Source: Panaeolus papilionaceus (Eukaryota; Basidiomycota; Agaricomycetes; Agaricales). From it: 64,000 nucleotides of DNA. The position numbers and the translations under genes are program-made. Of the stretch, positions 9,819 through 21,353 are shown piece after piece. The number at the start of each line of letters is the position of its first letter. Within the stretch, counting starts at the first letter, position 1. The stretch lies in assembly GCA_015501605.1 (NCBI GenBank), contig JADNRZ010000028.1:62001-126000 (forward strand), written 5' to 3'. The notes under the pieces were generated by a model. That model was not told the origin of the DNA and ran no database searches. It was given only the letters and a program-made list of their open reading frames with translations.

Positions 9819-11640
9819 GTACTCCGCTGGCAGCGGTTTTAGAGTCACAGAGATGGTTGAAAGAACACGCAGGGTTAGGAAGATCAGCCAGTGCCCACTC
9901 AGTCACCTCAGGCCGGTCTAGGACCTCTACGTTATCCAGAATTGCCAGCTTGATCAAGAAGAACATCGGTTTGAACGATTTGAGGCAAGCAGATGTGTTG
10001 ATTGAGGGATTTGTAGCATGGAAGGTTATGGTGAAGCAGTTGTGCTCTTATTTGGAGGTGAGTCGCGTTCTACTTCTTGATCTGGTCTAACTTTGGTGAA
10101 TTGCTGTTTAGGGAATCGCAGGTATTGAGAATAATACTCCGAGAGAGATGTCCAAACTCTCTACTGTCATCCAGGTGCCGTTTAGGTCAGGAAATCAGTT
10201 CCTCGGTGAAGGTGGTCTGCAGGTAAGTCGATGTTTCACCCATGTTTATCCACTATTCGTTCCATCTCCCCATTCCGACACCATTTTCCTTGTCTTTTCT
10301 TTGTATTATTTGCTCTCTACGTGTTACTAATAATTCTGTAGGATATCTGTTATACCATCCGCGACAAAACCCGCGTCATCGCTGATCAACACGCCGATCT
10401 GGGACGCACGATAGATAGATCTATCGTTCAACATCTTCAGACTCAGGACGGAGATTAAAGCCCACATCAAGGTGAGCTCATCATATGTCTTACTTTCCAC
10501 CATTTTCTCAAACCGACCCTTGATAGAATGTTCAACAAGACACGGCAAACTCGCCGCGTCCATTGCGAAGGAGAGAGAGCAGTCTACCAGGCTCGTCGGT
10601 CAACTCGCCAACGTTATCTCAACGTTCAAGAACACACCTATGAACCTCCAAGCCAAATCGGACCCGTACGTCTCTCATTTCTCCATCTATAACCCCCCTT
10701 CTCATCTTCCATTAGTTACATCGTCAACCAAGCTGTTTCTCGCCAACTCACGTGTCAAGTCCTCGAAGAAAACCTCCTTCAGAAGTCCATCGTTATGATG
10801 CAACAAAACTCTGCCCACTTTGAAGGCGGCATCGTACGAGCTATCCAATCCGCCTGGGCCACGTTCGACGAGTGGCAATCCCTGCATCAGCCGCGTCTCA
10901 AGCCGTCTATCGTCAAGCCGCGGCTCACATGTCTAATCTTGACCCCGAGACGGAGGGAGAGTGTCTTTTGGATCCCGAGACGCCTCTGAGGAGCGCTGAG
11001 TTGGTCAGGTGGCCGCTCATGGACGAGCTGTGTGTTCAACCGCTCCACGTTGGCCATCTGGAGCGCAAGAAACGGTTCACGCGCAACTGGGCATCAGCTT
11101 ATTTCATCCTCGCCCCCGCTGGTTTCCTCCACGAATTCGCGTCTTCGCATCCCAGGTCCAAGCGTCTACTCAACCCACCTTTTCTCTATTTTTCTCCCCA
11201 ATTTCACCCTTGGAGAAGGATGGTTTGGGTACGAGTGGGAAGATAGGCTCTCCCAAAGGTCTCTTTAGCACCCCACTCGGCGGCTCATCACCCAGCACCT
11301 CCCTCAGTGGTGGTGGCAACGCCAAAGCATTCTCATTCCGCGCACGTAGTCATGAAGAGCTCATGGAGTGGTGGAAAGATATCAGGATGCTGTGTCGCGC
11401 TACCTCGTTGCGAGTGACGTGGTGGATAAGAAGGGCCTCGTTGAGCAGGCCGTCCGGAGTGTGGGGTATACGGAGGAGGAGATGGAAGAGGAGGAAGAGT
11501 TTAAGGAATTGGAGGTGGCGGAAGAGAGGGTGCGACAGGTTGTGGGTGGAAAAATAGACATGACCATGAGGGCAGCAGTGTTGAGGAGGAGAGGGGCGTT
11601 GAGGTTGTTGATAATGAGGAGGCGGAGTCGGTATCAGGAG
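9819..11640 (+). pseudogene. SLM1/RGC1-like BAR-PH protein, frameshifted
   Basis: Spliced pieces encode a membrane-curvature/PH protein of the yeast Slm1/Rgc1 type, which acts at the plasma membrane in TORC2-linked signalling. Exons 9819-10057, 10112-10222 and 10342-about 10470 carry the BAR-like part (QFLGEGGLQD, then HLQT and TEIKAHIK). Later pieces carry FEGGIVRAIQSAWATFDEW and then the PH region (GHLERKKRFTRNW, ARSHEELMEWWKDIRML) and a Glu-rich tail. The frame must change near 10445, 10541, 10881, 11157, 11191 and 11392, so at least six indels separate the conserved segments. The 5' exons are missing or unrecognised; a transposon end lies at 9384. It is most likely a dead copy. Confidence 0.65.
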
Positions 11641-12078
11641 TTGCCGCCTGGTTATTCGTTTATCCTTTCCCTTTATTCTGAGGTGTTCGTCGGCGTCGTT
11701 CTTGCTATATGCTCTTCCACCTTTTTTTTTATCATCTCTTCTTCTTGTTTCACCTGGCCAATGCAGGCCATCATGCTGGAGTGATCATCCCTCTTCTAAT
11801 GTCGTTGTTTGACTTCATTGCGCCCTTTTCATGACTACCTTATCTTCTCTCTGGGCGTGGCGTCCATCTCTTTATTTTTTTTCTCCTTCGTTTTTAGCTC
11901 CTTGTTCATACACGTTCACATTCACGCTCGTTCCTTGTTTTTTGGTTCCCCTTTGTCTGCTCCTCCCTCTTCGCTTGGTATAGTTGCTTGTTATCTTGTC
12001 TATCTTATATTCTCCATGCCCCGTTCCTCGCCACTATTCCCTCATCAACGCACTTACTAGCCATCATTTAACAGCTTG

Positions 12079-12440
12079 ACAAGAACGTCCCCATGCCTGG
12101 CTCATACGCTCACTGCCCACCATCCACCAGTCATCCCTTCCCCCACGCTCCTTCCACCGATCAAGCTGACACCAACGAGCTCTCTCTCGCTGAAGAGCGC
12201 GTTCGTCATAAGCTTGCTCAACAACAACATGTTGAAGGCTACGATGTAGGCGATGGAAATCACCAGAGCCCTCAGCGTGAGCAGAGTGAGTATTCTGCGC
12301 AGTCACGACAGAGCATTGGGGTGGATCATGATGTGGAGGGATCCTAGCAGGATCACGAGGGCAGTGTGAGAGGTGGAGGTGGAGAGAAGGGTGCAAGTGG
12401 GGTGTATCTTGGTCCGAAAGCTCCAGCTTCATTGACCAGT
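12079..12440 (+). other. Coding-like fragment, possible tail of the upstream gene
   Basis: There is an open stretch of low-complexity Gln/His/Ser-rich sequence (LSLAEERVRHKLAQQQ), interrupted by a TAG at 12345-12347. It could be a C-terminal exon of the SLM1-like pseudogene or an independent remnant. Nothing more can be said. Confidence 0.25.
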
Positions 12441-12449
12441 GAACGCGCC

Positions 12450-14130
12450 CGTTGCTCGTTCTCCGTCTCCTTTTCCTGTTATTTTCGTGTCATATCATTC
12501 TTTTCAACTCTTTTAAACTCTCACTTCGTTTCCGTCCTGGTTTCAATCTCACTCACTTGCCTATCTGACCTCGTGATTGTTCTTGGTTTAATCTCTCTAT
12601 AATCTTCATCTCATCCCTCTTTCTTTTACTCGTCCATCTTCTTTCTTTGACACATTTCCTCGTCTATGTTTCAATTTCGTTGTGCTATTTCATAGAATCG
12701 GATTTATAATCTCGTTCTTGATGTACTTTAGTTTTAATTGTGTAATACAATTTTGTTTTCGGTTAGACATTGGGGTCGTAATGACAGTGGACGCTCGCCT
12801 CATGACCCCTCTCCATGCGATTCGCCCACTTTGATTTTGCTGGTGAGGAATTGGCTCTCATGATGATACGTGTTAAAGAGTTGAATCACGAAGTAGAGAT
12901 AGATAAGAAATGAGAGGAACGTTTAAGACGAGTTGAGTGAGTGGATAAACCTGAAAAAGCGAAATTGGATGGCTGCGGTGTGTTATGTTCAGGGAGGGCA
13001 CAAAAGTCGTCGTTTGAGATCGTGGTCGTTACTTTCAAAGAGATGAAGAGCGTGCAGTCGTGAGGAGACAAGTTTTATCAATATTAATGAAAAGCCAGGA
13101 GGATAACTCGAGGCATTGCCGGTGCGAAAACTCTTTGTGGGCATTAAGACGAGTACGCAGGGAAGATGAAAACGTTGCTAACTCACCTGTGTCGGCATGG
13201 TCATATTCTGACTCGTTGAATGATGTAGCTTTCTACTTAGCAGGATGCAACACAGCTTGGCTTGGACAGTGGACTCGCTTGATCTTGTCTAATTTTACTC
13301 CACGGATACCACTGTGCTTCAATGCATACTCCTGAAAATCGGACTCTATACCAATCTCTGAAGTTCATCTCTTGACATAACCGATGACCGTCAGTTGCAG
13401 CTTTGATCATTCAATGACGGCGAATTCGTATCGTCGCCCGACGTATTCATGTTTTATTCAGTAGCATCCTGGCTCACAGGTTTTAACGGATTATAAACTC
13501 CACTATTTCTAGTGTGCCAGCCGACTATTCTTGTGGTCCTAAATCATCCCAAAACTTTATAATCACCCGCGAACGCGCTATACGATATTGACGCGTTATT
13601 GACCAGTGTTTGTTTTTCCTGATTTACTGTTCTGGCAATATGGGCACATCAAGGTTGCATTCTCTCCACCTCCTTCCTCGCGTGCATTGTCACCAGATAC
13701 AACTCTGTTTCCTCAAGCTACCTTCCAGGGCAAAAATTGTGCATTTCCTGCATAAATCTTGTGCTCTCGTCCGAATTTGGGGTACCTTTAGCAGCGGGGG
13801 ACATGATTGGAGGTGGCGACGAGGCCTCGTTTTCTGGGGACTGTTCTTCGTAAGTTCGCCTTGTATTTTTTATTTTTATTTTGTCCTTATTCATTATATC
13901 TTGTAAATTCGCAGTAAAATATCCGTCCTATGAAGGGTCTGAATCCTGGCGTCGCTACTTTGCTTAGTATTGAATGGCTTCTCGGTCACGGTAACTTGTT
14001 GAGCGGTCGAAGCATGTGATTTGTTTCGTCTGTTACTGGGTAAACAGCATCCACCATTGCTCGGTGCTTAAAAACACGCTCCGTCCCCAGAATCGCATTC
14101 TTCTTCGTACCTCCACCCTCCCATTATCAT
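12450..14130. other. Intergenic with scattered decayed coding
   Basis: Mostly pyrimidine-rich non-coding sequence. Around 13650-13850 short frames look exon-like (for example GDMIGGGDEASFSGD) but do not join. A polypyrimidine stretch near 14080-14135 precedes the thiolase ATG and probably was its promoter and leader. Confidence 0.3.
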
Positions 14131-14137
14131 CTCTACC

Positions 14138-14568
14138 ATGTCTCTTCAAACCGGAAAAGCTGCTCTCTATGAGAAGCACCCAGACGACGTTGTCATCGTC
14201 TCTGCTGTCCGCTCTGCTATCAGCAAGGTACGTGTCGGCTTCATCTCACCCAGCGCCCATATCTAACTCGTTTTCACAGGAAAAAATGGGTGGATTCAAA
14301 GACACCCGCCCCGAGGTTATCCTCTTGCATGTCCTCCGCGCCTCATACACCAAGATCAACCTCGACCCCAAGCTCATTGAGGACATCTCTGTCGGCAACG
14401 TTCTCCCACCAGCAGGTGGCACCTCAGCAGCACGCATGGCTGCTCTTCACGCTGGCATCCCTGTCAAGTCCAGCGTCAACACCGTCAACAGGTAGTGCTC
14501 GTCTGGTTTGACTGCGATCAGCCAAATCGCCAATGAGATTAGGTCAAGGCAGATTGGTATTGGTATCG
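14138..14568 (+). pseudogene. 3-ketoacyl-CoA thiolase, 5' fragment with nonsense codon
   Basis: Exon 1 (14138-14227) starts MSLQTGKAALYEKHPDD and ends after VRSAISK. After an intron (14228-14279), exon 2 carries GGFKDTRPEVILLHVL, DISVGNVLPPAGG and the catalytic-cysteine motif CSSGLTAI. Thiolase cleaves 3-ketoacyl-CoA in peroxisomal beta-oxidation. In the family the catalytic Cys follows Arg-Gln; here the Gln codon is TAG (14493-14495), a CAG-to-TAG change directly before the Cys. Exon 2 ends at a GTGAGT donor (14569), but no later exon follows. About 145 of roughly 410-420 residues remain. The remaining exons appear to have been lost before the retroelement at 15 kb. Confidence 0.8.
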
Positions 14569-15632
14569 GTGAGTCGTCGTTTTGTGTTCATGTTCTATTT
14601 TGGGGATGTTGGGGCACGGTAGTGGATCCGGGTGGGACCCATCCCTTCCCCGCTCATCCATTGAATGAAGAGCCTTACCTGGCACCCTGCTCTGTGACAG
14701 CGCGCTCTCATCGCGTTATCTTATCATTTCCTTTCTTATCTCTCGTCTCTCATGAATGATATTATGAATGTAGAAAACATATAAATAGGCGTCGTTTGCT
14801 GTAGAGTACTTTTCCTTGGGACTTGGAATATAGTGTTTAACTATCATTTTGGGTTCTTCGTGTGCCGGGACTTGTGAATCCTTCATACCCGGTCACATAT
14901 TTTTGATATTCACTTTTACTCTACAACTCTCTCTCTCTCTCGTCTACCCTTTTCATACCCCTACCCCGCTCACCTCTAGGATCAACCCAGGCCTGATCAC
15001 CCCGGACGTCCAGTTGGTAAGCACTCGCGTTTAACTCCTCTTTCACTTACCAGGTTATTAGCAATGTCTACCCCTACTGTTATTGGTACGCGTAGCCGGA
15101 CTCGAGCCAACGCGCGTCCAAGGGCTGAGGCCCTGGATACCGTTCGCGAAGATGTCCATGAGTCGGGTGGCGAAGCCAACGACTCACCTGGTATGCGGGT
15201 TGAACGCGAACCAGAAAGCTTCGATGCCATTCATGGATCGAGTCAGCAGGGGGTCATATGACCTCTGCTGTTGAGCAGCGTGCTCACCCTTTTGATGGTG
15301 AACGCGATTGGAATTTATCCAATGCAGACCATGGTGACCATATGGGTCCTGTGGTATCCGAGCGTGAGGTAGCTGCAGCTATGCCTCACGAGAGCATCAT
15401 TAATGGTACTAGAAATGTATTAAGCAGTGCTATTAACGATAATAACGTTACATTTTATAATGTTGCTGAAAGCGATGAGATTCGCTCGTGAGGTTGTTAA
15501 TGAAACCCACGGACAGATTCAGGACATGCAGAAGAAATGGGAGTGGGCAATGAATGTTCTTCAAAGGTTGGAACAAGTGCAAGGCAATAATAATGCGCAA
15601 CACCAAAGTCCTGTCCCTAGCCGAGGCGAAGT

Positions 15633-16742
15633 CATCAGCAAAAAAATTGATAGTAGATCTACGAACTGTCGTAGAAATGTAAAATTCATCTTGACATAGG
15701 GTATATCATTCTCCGATGCAACACTACAGTATGAAATTGTGCATAACTGTGTCGCGTCAGGATAGAATCTTTGTTTGTAAGGGATCTCAGTTTGACCATG
15801 CCCTCTCAGTCAAGTGTCAGAATACTATAACCTGTTAGGTCCCTCGTCAGTCTGATACCCTATAGATCATCTAAAATCAGAAGAGATTCTACATATCTAT
15901 GCAAATTCAAAATAAATGAGGCATACTAGCTGAATATCAGACACAAACGAGCATATCAGATTGTCTTCACATTGAATTTGTTAATTTCAGACTGAAGTCG
16001 GTATATCAGACACATCTCAGTCTCGCGGCAGCTTGTCTGACTAATTTCTACTTGTAGTCATACACAGACCGTGAACTCAGCTTGAGTTTTGCATATCAGC
16101 CGAATATCAGATTGATATTGAGCATGTCAGGCTGAGATCACATAGACCCGTTGAATGTCAGCTTGCGTTCCTAATTTCTTAAATAGATCAAATTATGGAA
16201 AAATATACATCCATCTAGTCAAAAAAACGGGCGGCAATGAATATTATGAATTCCGGGGAAGGATGAACCCCACGCCTCCGAGAAGTCAAGTTAGAGGGAC
16301 GAGCGAGGCGGCTGTGGATATGTTTTCCTTGCTGTTGCACAATACCAAAGGCTCCGTGGCCTAGTGGCTTTAACGCTATTACAGGATTTGTGGTGTTAGT
16401 TAATGCTTGGGTTCCATTCCTTGCATTGGCAACTTTCGTCGGTTTCCAATGTTGCTGGTCGAAGAAATAAGCGCCTGTGTGAATCCTTCCGAAAAAAAAA
16501 GAAAAAAAAATCTTTTTATTTCATCCTTGTTGCACTTATTCAATAGGTATGTGTATAATAGTCAGATGTCGCTAGTTAAGCTAATGTCAGATTGGGACTT
16601 AATATCAGATTGAGGTTTGATCTCAGATTGAAGGCCACAGCTGGGTGCGCACGCTTAGACTTCTGTCGCAGCCACATCACAGGCTGAGATTGACTAGTCA
16701 TTGGCTGAAATCGCAGATCTGCAGCCCGGTTTTTTGCTGATG
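15633..16742. mobile_element. CATCAGC-type TIR element inserted in gag
   Basis: It starts CATCAGCAAAAAA and ends TTTTTTGCTGATG. GT flanks it on both sides (15631-15632 and 16743-16744). Removing the element and one GT restores an open gag frame reading RGEVPSNLNN, so both the borders and the 2-bp duplication are well supported. Subterminal regions carry many TATCAGA/GTCAGATTGA motifs. There is no transposase. The terminal sequence and TSD length match the element at 5-1232. Confidence 0.8.
16344..16430 (+). other. tRNA-like Pol III promoter module (SINE-like)
   Basis: GTGGCCTAGTGGC is a near-perfect A box, followed after about 45 nt by a B-box-like GGGTTCCATTCC. The 5' part (GGCTCCGTGGCCTAGTGG) resembles a tRNA acceptor and D arm. 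The anticodon stem is not recognisable. An A-rich run at 16494-16511 lies downstream, like a SINE tail. It lies inside the 15633-16742 TIR element. Confidence 0.45.
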
Positions 16743-18927
16743 GTACCTTCCAATTTGAATAACAAAGGAAAGGTTGTTGACCCTCGTAATTTGGGGGAAG
16801 CCTCCAACATACCCGTATCTGAACTTGACATTGAAGAACAAAGGATGCTGTTGAGAGATAGAGGAACAACGTACATTGAGAAACGGAGGGCGATCTGACC
16901 CTCCAGATATTGTTGAACGACCTAGTTCAGCTCAATTGGAGCTCAACAATAGCCTTCAGAAGATGAAAGAATTAGAAAATGCTTACCGTGAGGAACGAAA
17001 GCGAGCTGAAGCTCAGGCTGAACGTTTGAAAGCAGGTATCAGCAATAATTGGGATGTTGAACGTCGACCATCAAATACTCCGATGTCGCGAGGTGTTGAA
17101 GAAATCATCGCTCGCGCATCTGGGGGGAATGAATTGCAACGTGCACATTCTGACCGAAGTGCTGGTGCTGCTGAAAACATGATGCCTCGACGAGGCTTCA
17201 GGGAACCCCCTGTGGCTAGTAGCCAGATCCCACCCGACAGTTACCTAGGCTGTATTTTACGCGGTGTAGGTGGCGGTGGAGGTGGAGGAGGTGATGGAGG
17301 AGGCCATGATGATGGTGACGAGCCGAACGACCCTCGAGGGGGTAATCGTCAACCTACGGGCAATGGAAACGGTGGAAATGGACATGGAAACAATGGGGGT
17401 TACCCCCACTATGGCCATCCTGGGCAATTTCCTGCACCTCACCCCATGCCAATGCCGGTTCATCAGGGACCTCGCTTCAAGCCTGTCTCACCCACCGCGC
17501 CCGAGAAGTATTGCGGTGAGGAAGATCTAATTAAATTTAGTCGGTTCATCACCCAGAGTGTTCGTTACATTCGTGAGGCCGGTTTCGAGCCTCAGGACCA
17601 CGTTCATCGTGTCTTTGACTCTCTGGAAGGCAAAGCCTACAAGTTTTACTCACTTCATGTATCGCTTAAGTCAGAAGAATGGAATTTGCATCGCTTCTTC
17701 ACTGCGTTGTTCAATCATTGCTTCTCGCCTGAATTCCAATTGAAACAACAAGATAGATTGGACAACTTCAAGAAGCTAAGAAATAAAGTGACTAATTATG
17801 CTGCAGAGTTAACGGTGTTATTCAGCTCCGTGGGTGACACAACTGACCGTGAACGTGTGAGGAAGCTCTTCAAAGGCTTAAGGCCTGAGCTTCAGGGCGC
17901 GTTGTGGCGCGATGGCATTGAGCCAGCCACTCACTCATGGGACGGGGTCGTAGACGCCGCTAGGCGCCACGAATTGGCTAACGACGTTACTCGCGGTTTC
18001 GAGAATCGTGCTGGTGAACAAAATAACAATCAGCAGAGGCCTCGGAGCAACATGTTTAACAATAACGCACCACGATCCAGTGGCCAATCGGGATCTCGAC
18101 CTGATAGTGGTAGCAGTAGCGGACCTGTTAGGAACAATAGGCTATAGCAGCAGTTATCAGAATAAGTCAACGCAAGGACGCACTGGTGCCAATGAGTCGC
18201 GCCCAAGCGATGCTCAGAAGGCACCAAACCATAATAAACCAAATGGCGCACCTGGTACGAGCTCTCAGACGCCTGTTGAGTGCTACAACTGCCACAAAAC
18301 AGGCCACAAGGCTTTCCAGTGCACCAACAACAACACGGTGCAGTCATCTAACAAAGGAAAACCCCCTGGCACTAAGTTGCGATCCTTCAATATTGAAGTT
18401 GCAACTGAAGTCGAGGATCGCCATGCTTCGCTTGAGAGCACTACAGAGCAAGGACCCAACTCAAACGAGAACATTGAGCTGGGTGCTCACTCAATGGAAG
18501 TGTTCTTCGGAGCATGTGGGCTGTCACTTGATGACGATGGCTGCGAGACTGCGTACGAAACAGTCACCTGTGAGACAGAGTGTGAAACTGTGATGGATGA
18601 TGATGAATGTCTGTTTGAATCTGAATGAGGTCAATGAGGACCCGATCTTGGTTTGCGAAGATGCTTACCTCAAAATGAATGATCTCATTGAGGAGCTCGA
18701 CTCAGAGCCCCCTCTCGGTGTTGACCTGTTGGGTAATCCCCTCTGCAAACAGGTTGAGCGCCAGTTGGATTCGATGCGCCCATATCCGGGTGATCCATCC
18801 ACAGAATCGAGAGACCATGATCGCTTCTAGGTGACTCAAGTCAGCGATTCGGATCTGGTGGTAGGCGACACTGTAACTGGACCTGAAGAGTACATACCAG
18901 TCGAGTTGGCATTACGTCCCCGGTTTC

Positions 18928-19690
18928 TTGATCGGTCGCTGGTACGCTATCAAGTGCACTCAGAGAACCCAAGTTCGGGTAAAACCTGTTGCTCGCTGGT
19001 TTAAGGCGATCTATGATCCCTTATTTGTGTACTCACTGAATATTGCGTGGCGTTTGCAAAATAGATCTGAGTTTGAAGAGTTTTATCAGACTCACCCTCG
19101 TTCAGTTGAACGCCAGAATTGGAAGCGATTCAAAGTCAAAAGTGATGAAGATCAGGGGACTTACAAGGTCCATGATCAACACCTAGACTTTGAATTTGAC
19201 TTGTCAGCTCGAGCTGCGAGGGATCCAAGAATGAACATTACCCGTTGGTACTACCGAAGGCTTGCTAAAGAGTTCCTGAAAGCCATCCAGCTTGCATGGG
19301 ATATGGTCGAGGATTGGTGCTTGGGATTACTCTTCGGCGCAAATGACATGGTAGATATCGAGACTAATGCATTGACGGCGGATGAGTGCGTGGTAGATTT
19401 GTGCGCTCAAGGACCAGCCGAGGTCGATGTGTTACCGGCAGTACAGCGTAATGCTTCGCTGACCAAAGACCCTTCCAGAGTGGTCCATAATCCGATCCGT
19501 GTGGCTGTAAAAATTAACGGCCAGATGTGTAATGCATTGATCGATACCGGGTCGCTTTGTGACTTCATGTCATCTACGGTGGCAGATCAGCTTCGGGTAA
19601 AGAAGGTTGAACTAGCTACCCCACTCACTGTGCAATTAGCAGTTCTGGGTTCACGCTCTAAGGTGAACTATACAGCAGATGTCTGATTCT
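18928..19690 (+). pseudogene. Gypsy linker and aspartic protease
   Basis: A 252-codon frame ends in a retroviral-type aspartic protease segment with the active-site motif LIDTGS (Asp codon at 19543-19545), which cleaves the polyprotein. A TGA at 19684-19686 (GTCTGA) interrupts it and the frame then continues as SYQGIDESRRFDI into the next stretch. Upstream (18597-18930) short Asp/Glu-rich gag-pol linker pieces lie in shifted frames. Confidence 0.65.
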
Positions 19691-19734
19691 CGTATCAGGG
19701 CATTGATGAGTCGCGAAGATTTGATATTATTAAT

Positions 19735-20826
19735 TTGTCTAGCTATGATTTAATATTGGGTACTCCTTTCCTGTACCAACATAGTGTAATGATTGGCTTT
19801 AACCCTGAGGTGGTGCTCATCCGCTCTGCAGTAGCGCAGCCTGTTCGAGGTTCTTCTGTTCGTAAACTCGCCTCTCGAAGCGCACAGTTGAGAGAGGAGA
19901 ACCTTGAAGATATCCGTCAGTACTTGCGTGAACTTGCTGAGCCGCTGTGTAGAACAGCAGAGGAAACAGACTTACCACCTTTACGGGACATTAATCATCG
20001 GGTTAACTTGATTAATGATGATGCGGCCTATCCTGGAGACCTGCGAAATGTCCTGAAGCTTTCATGAGTCAGTGGACGGAAAAACGGAACGCCTACATTA
20101 AGTCGGGACGTTGGGAAGTGACCAATTCAAGGAACACTGTCACCATGATGTTTATCCCGAAACCGGCAAAAGTGCCTGGTGAAGCACCTAAATTAAGAAC
20201 GGTCATTGACCTGCAAGCGCGTAATTCGAAAACGAAGAAACTTGCCAGTCCATTGCCCGATATTGATGGATATTGATGGAATTATGAGGCGAGTTGCTTC
20301 AAAGAAGTACCGAACTATCCTCGACTTGAAGGATGCTTACTAGCAAGTTCGTATTGCACCGGAGGACGTCTGGAAGACCGCATTTGCAACTCCTAATGGC
20401 AACATGGTTAGTCACGTCATACAGCAAGGGGATTGCAATGCACCTGCGACTTACCAGAGTTTGATGAACCATATTTTTTCGGCCTATATTGGTGTGTTTC
20501 TAGACGTGTACCTTGATGATATTATCATCTATTCAGATAACATCGAGGAGCATATCAAACACGTCAGAATTGTATTTGACATCTTACGTCGAGAAAAGTT
20601 TCACCTTTCAGCTTCAAAATTAGACTTCTTGAGTAAACGAGTCAAGATCTTGGGACGAATTGTCAATGATGAGGGCATTCAGATGGATCCCCATAAGGTC
20701 GATACCCTGTCTCGATGGAAAGTCCCTTCGAATCGCGACTTGTTGAGGGGATTTCTTGGTGCTGCTGGGTATCTAGCAGATGATATCAACAGTGTACGGA
20801 TTCCATGGGCGTCCTGCATACTTTAA
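19735..20826 (+). pseudogene. pol: Gypsy reverse transcriptase, broken
   Basis: The N-terminal fingers (20064-20276) include the segment FIPKPAKVPGEAPKLRTVID. A 10-bp tandem duplication (GATATTGATG at about 20260-20279) shifts the frame. An in-frame TAG at 20341-20343 lies within KDAYxQVRI. The catalytic YLDD box is at 20509-20520 with DIIIYSD after it. The segment FLGAAGYLADDI marks the thumb/connection. It copied the element's RNA into DNA when active. Confidence 0.75.
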
Positions 20827-21350
20827 CCAGTGATGTGGTGCCTTTTCGTTGGGAATTTACTCACCAGCGAGCTTTCGATGAAGTAAAGTCCTTGGCAGTC
20901 AAGTGTCGGGAACACCATAGACGCCCAATTGATCGCTCGCCTGGAGCGCCTCCAATTAATCTCGTTTCAGATGCTTGTTTGACTGGCATTGCTGGTGTCA
21001 TTAGTCAGGGTGAGGACTGGAAGACAGCCGTAGTGGCTGCTTTCTATTCTGCTAAGCTCTCGCCAGCACAGCAGAACTACTCTGCACAAGAAGTGGAAAT
21101 GTTAGCGGGCCTTGAAACCATGATGAGGTATCGCGACATACTGATAGGCACCCATTTCCGCTGGTACACAGACCATAAGGGCTTGACCACCCTGTTGGAA
21201 CACCGAGACGTGTCTGGACGAAGAGCGCGATGGTTAGAGAAGATTGCCATGTTCGACTTTGAAGTCATTTACATACCAGGTGTGGAAAACATCCTAAGTG
21301 ATGCTCTCTCTCGCATCTACTCCAACGATGCACCTGGAACTGTGCACGCG
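20805..21350 (+). pseudogene. Gypsy RNase H domain
   Basis: This is the tethered RNase H of Ty3/Gypsy pol: segments LVSDACLTGIAGVI, FYSAKLSPAQQNYSAQEVEML, FRWYTDHKGLTTLLEHRD and DALSRIYSNDAPGTV. The conserved Asp (SDA) and Glu (QEVEML) and the YTDHK motif are present. The frame starts shifted relative to the RT, and translation then runs into the inserted element and stops at 21366-21368. Confidence 0.75.
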
Positions 21351-21353
21351 GTG

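Larger units (their letters stand above)
15064..18628 (+). pseudogene. gag: Gypsy gag, interrupted
   Basis: The N-terminal part (15064-15632) starts MSTPTVIGTRSRTRANARPR and changes frame near 15250 and 15480. After the inserted element the frame resumes at 16743 (PSNLNNKGKVVDPRN). The long open part 16876-18147 holds a Gly/Asn-rich linker and the capsid domain (PTAPEKYCGEEDLIKFSRFI to about ELANDVTRGFENRA). A frameshift near 18120 leads to the zinc knuckle C-X2-C-X4-H-X4-C at 18281-18322 (CYNCHKTGHKAFQC), which binds template RNA. Several frameshifts and the insertion make it non-functional. Confidence 0.75.

Noticed and set aside
13376..13400. Sequence resembling the MITE motif (GACATAACCGATGACC)
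   Set aside because: The match is short, with no TIR or TA-flanked borders.
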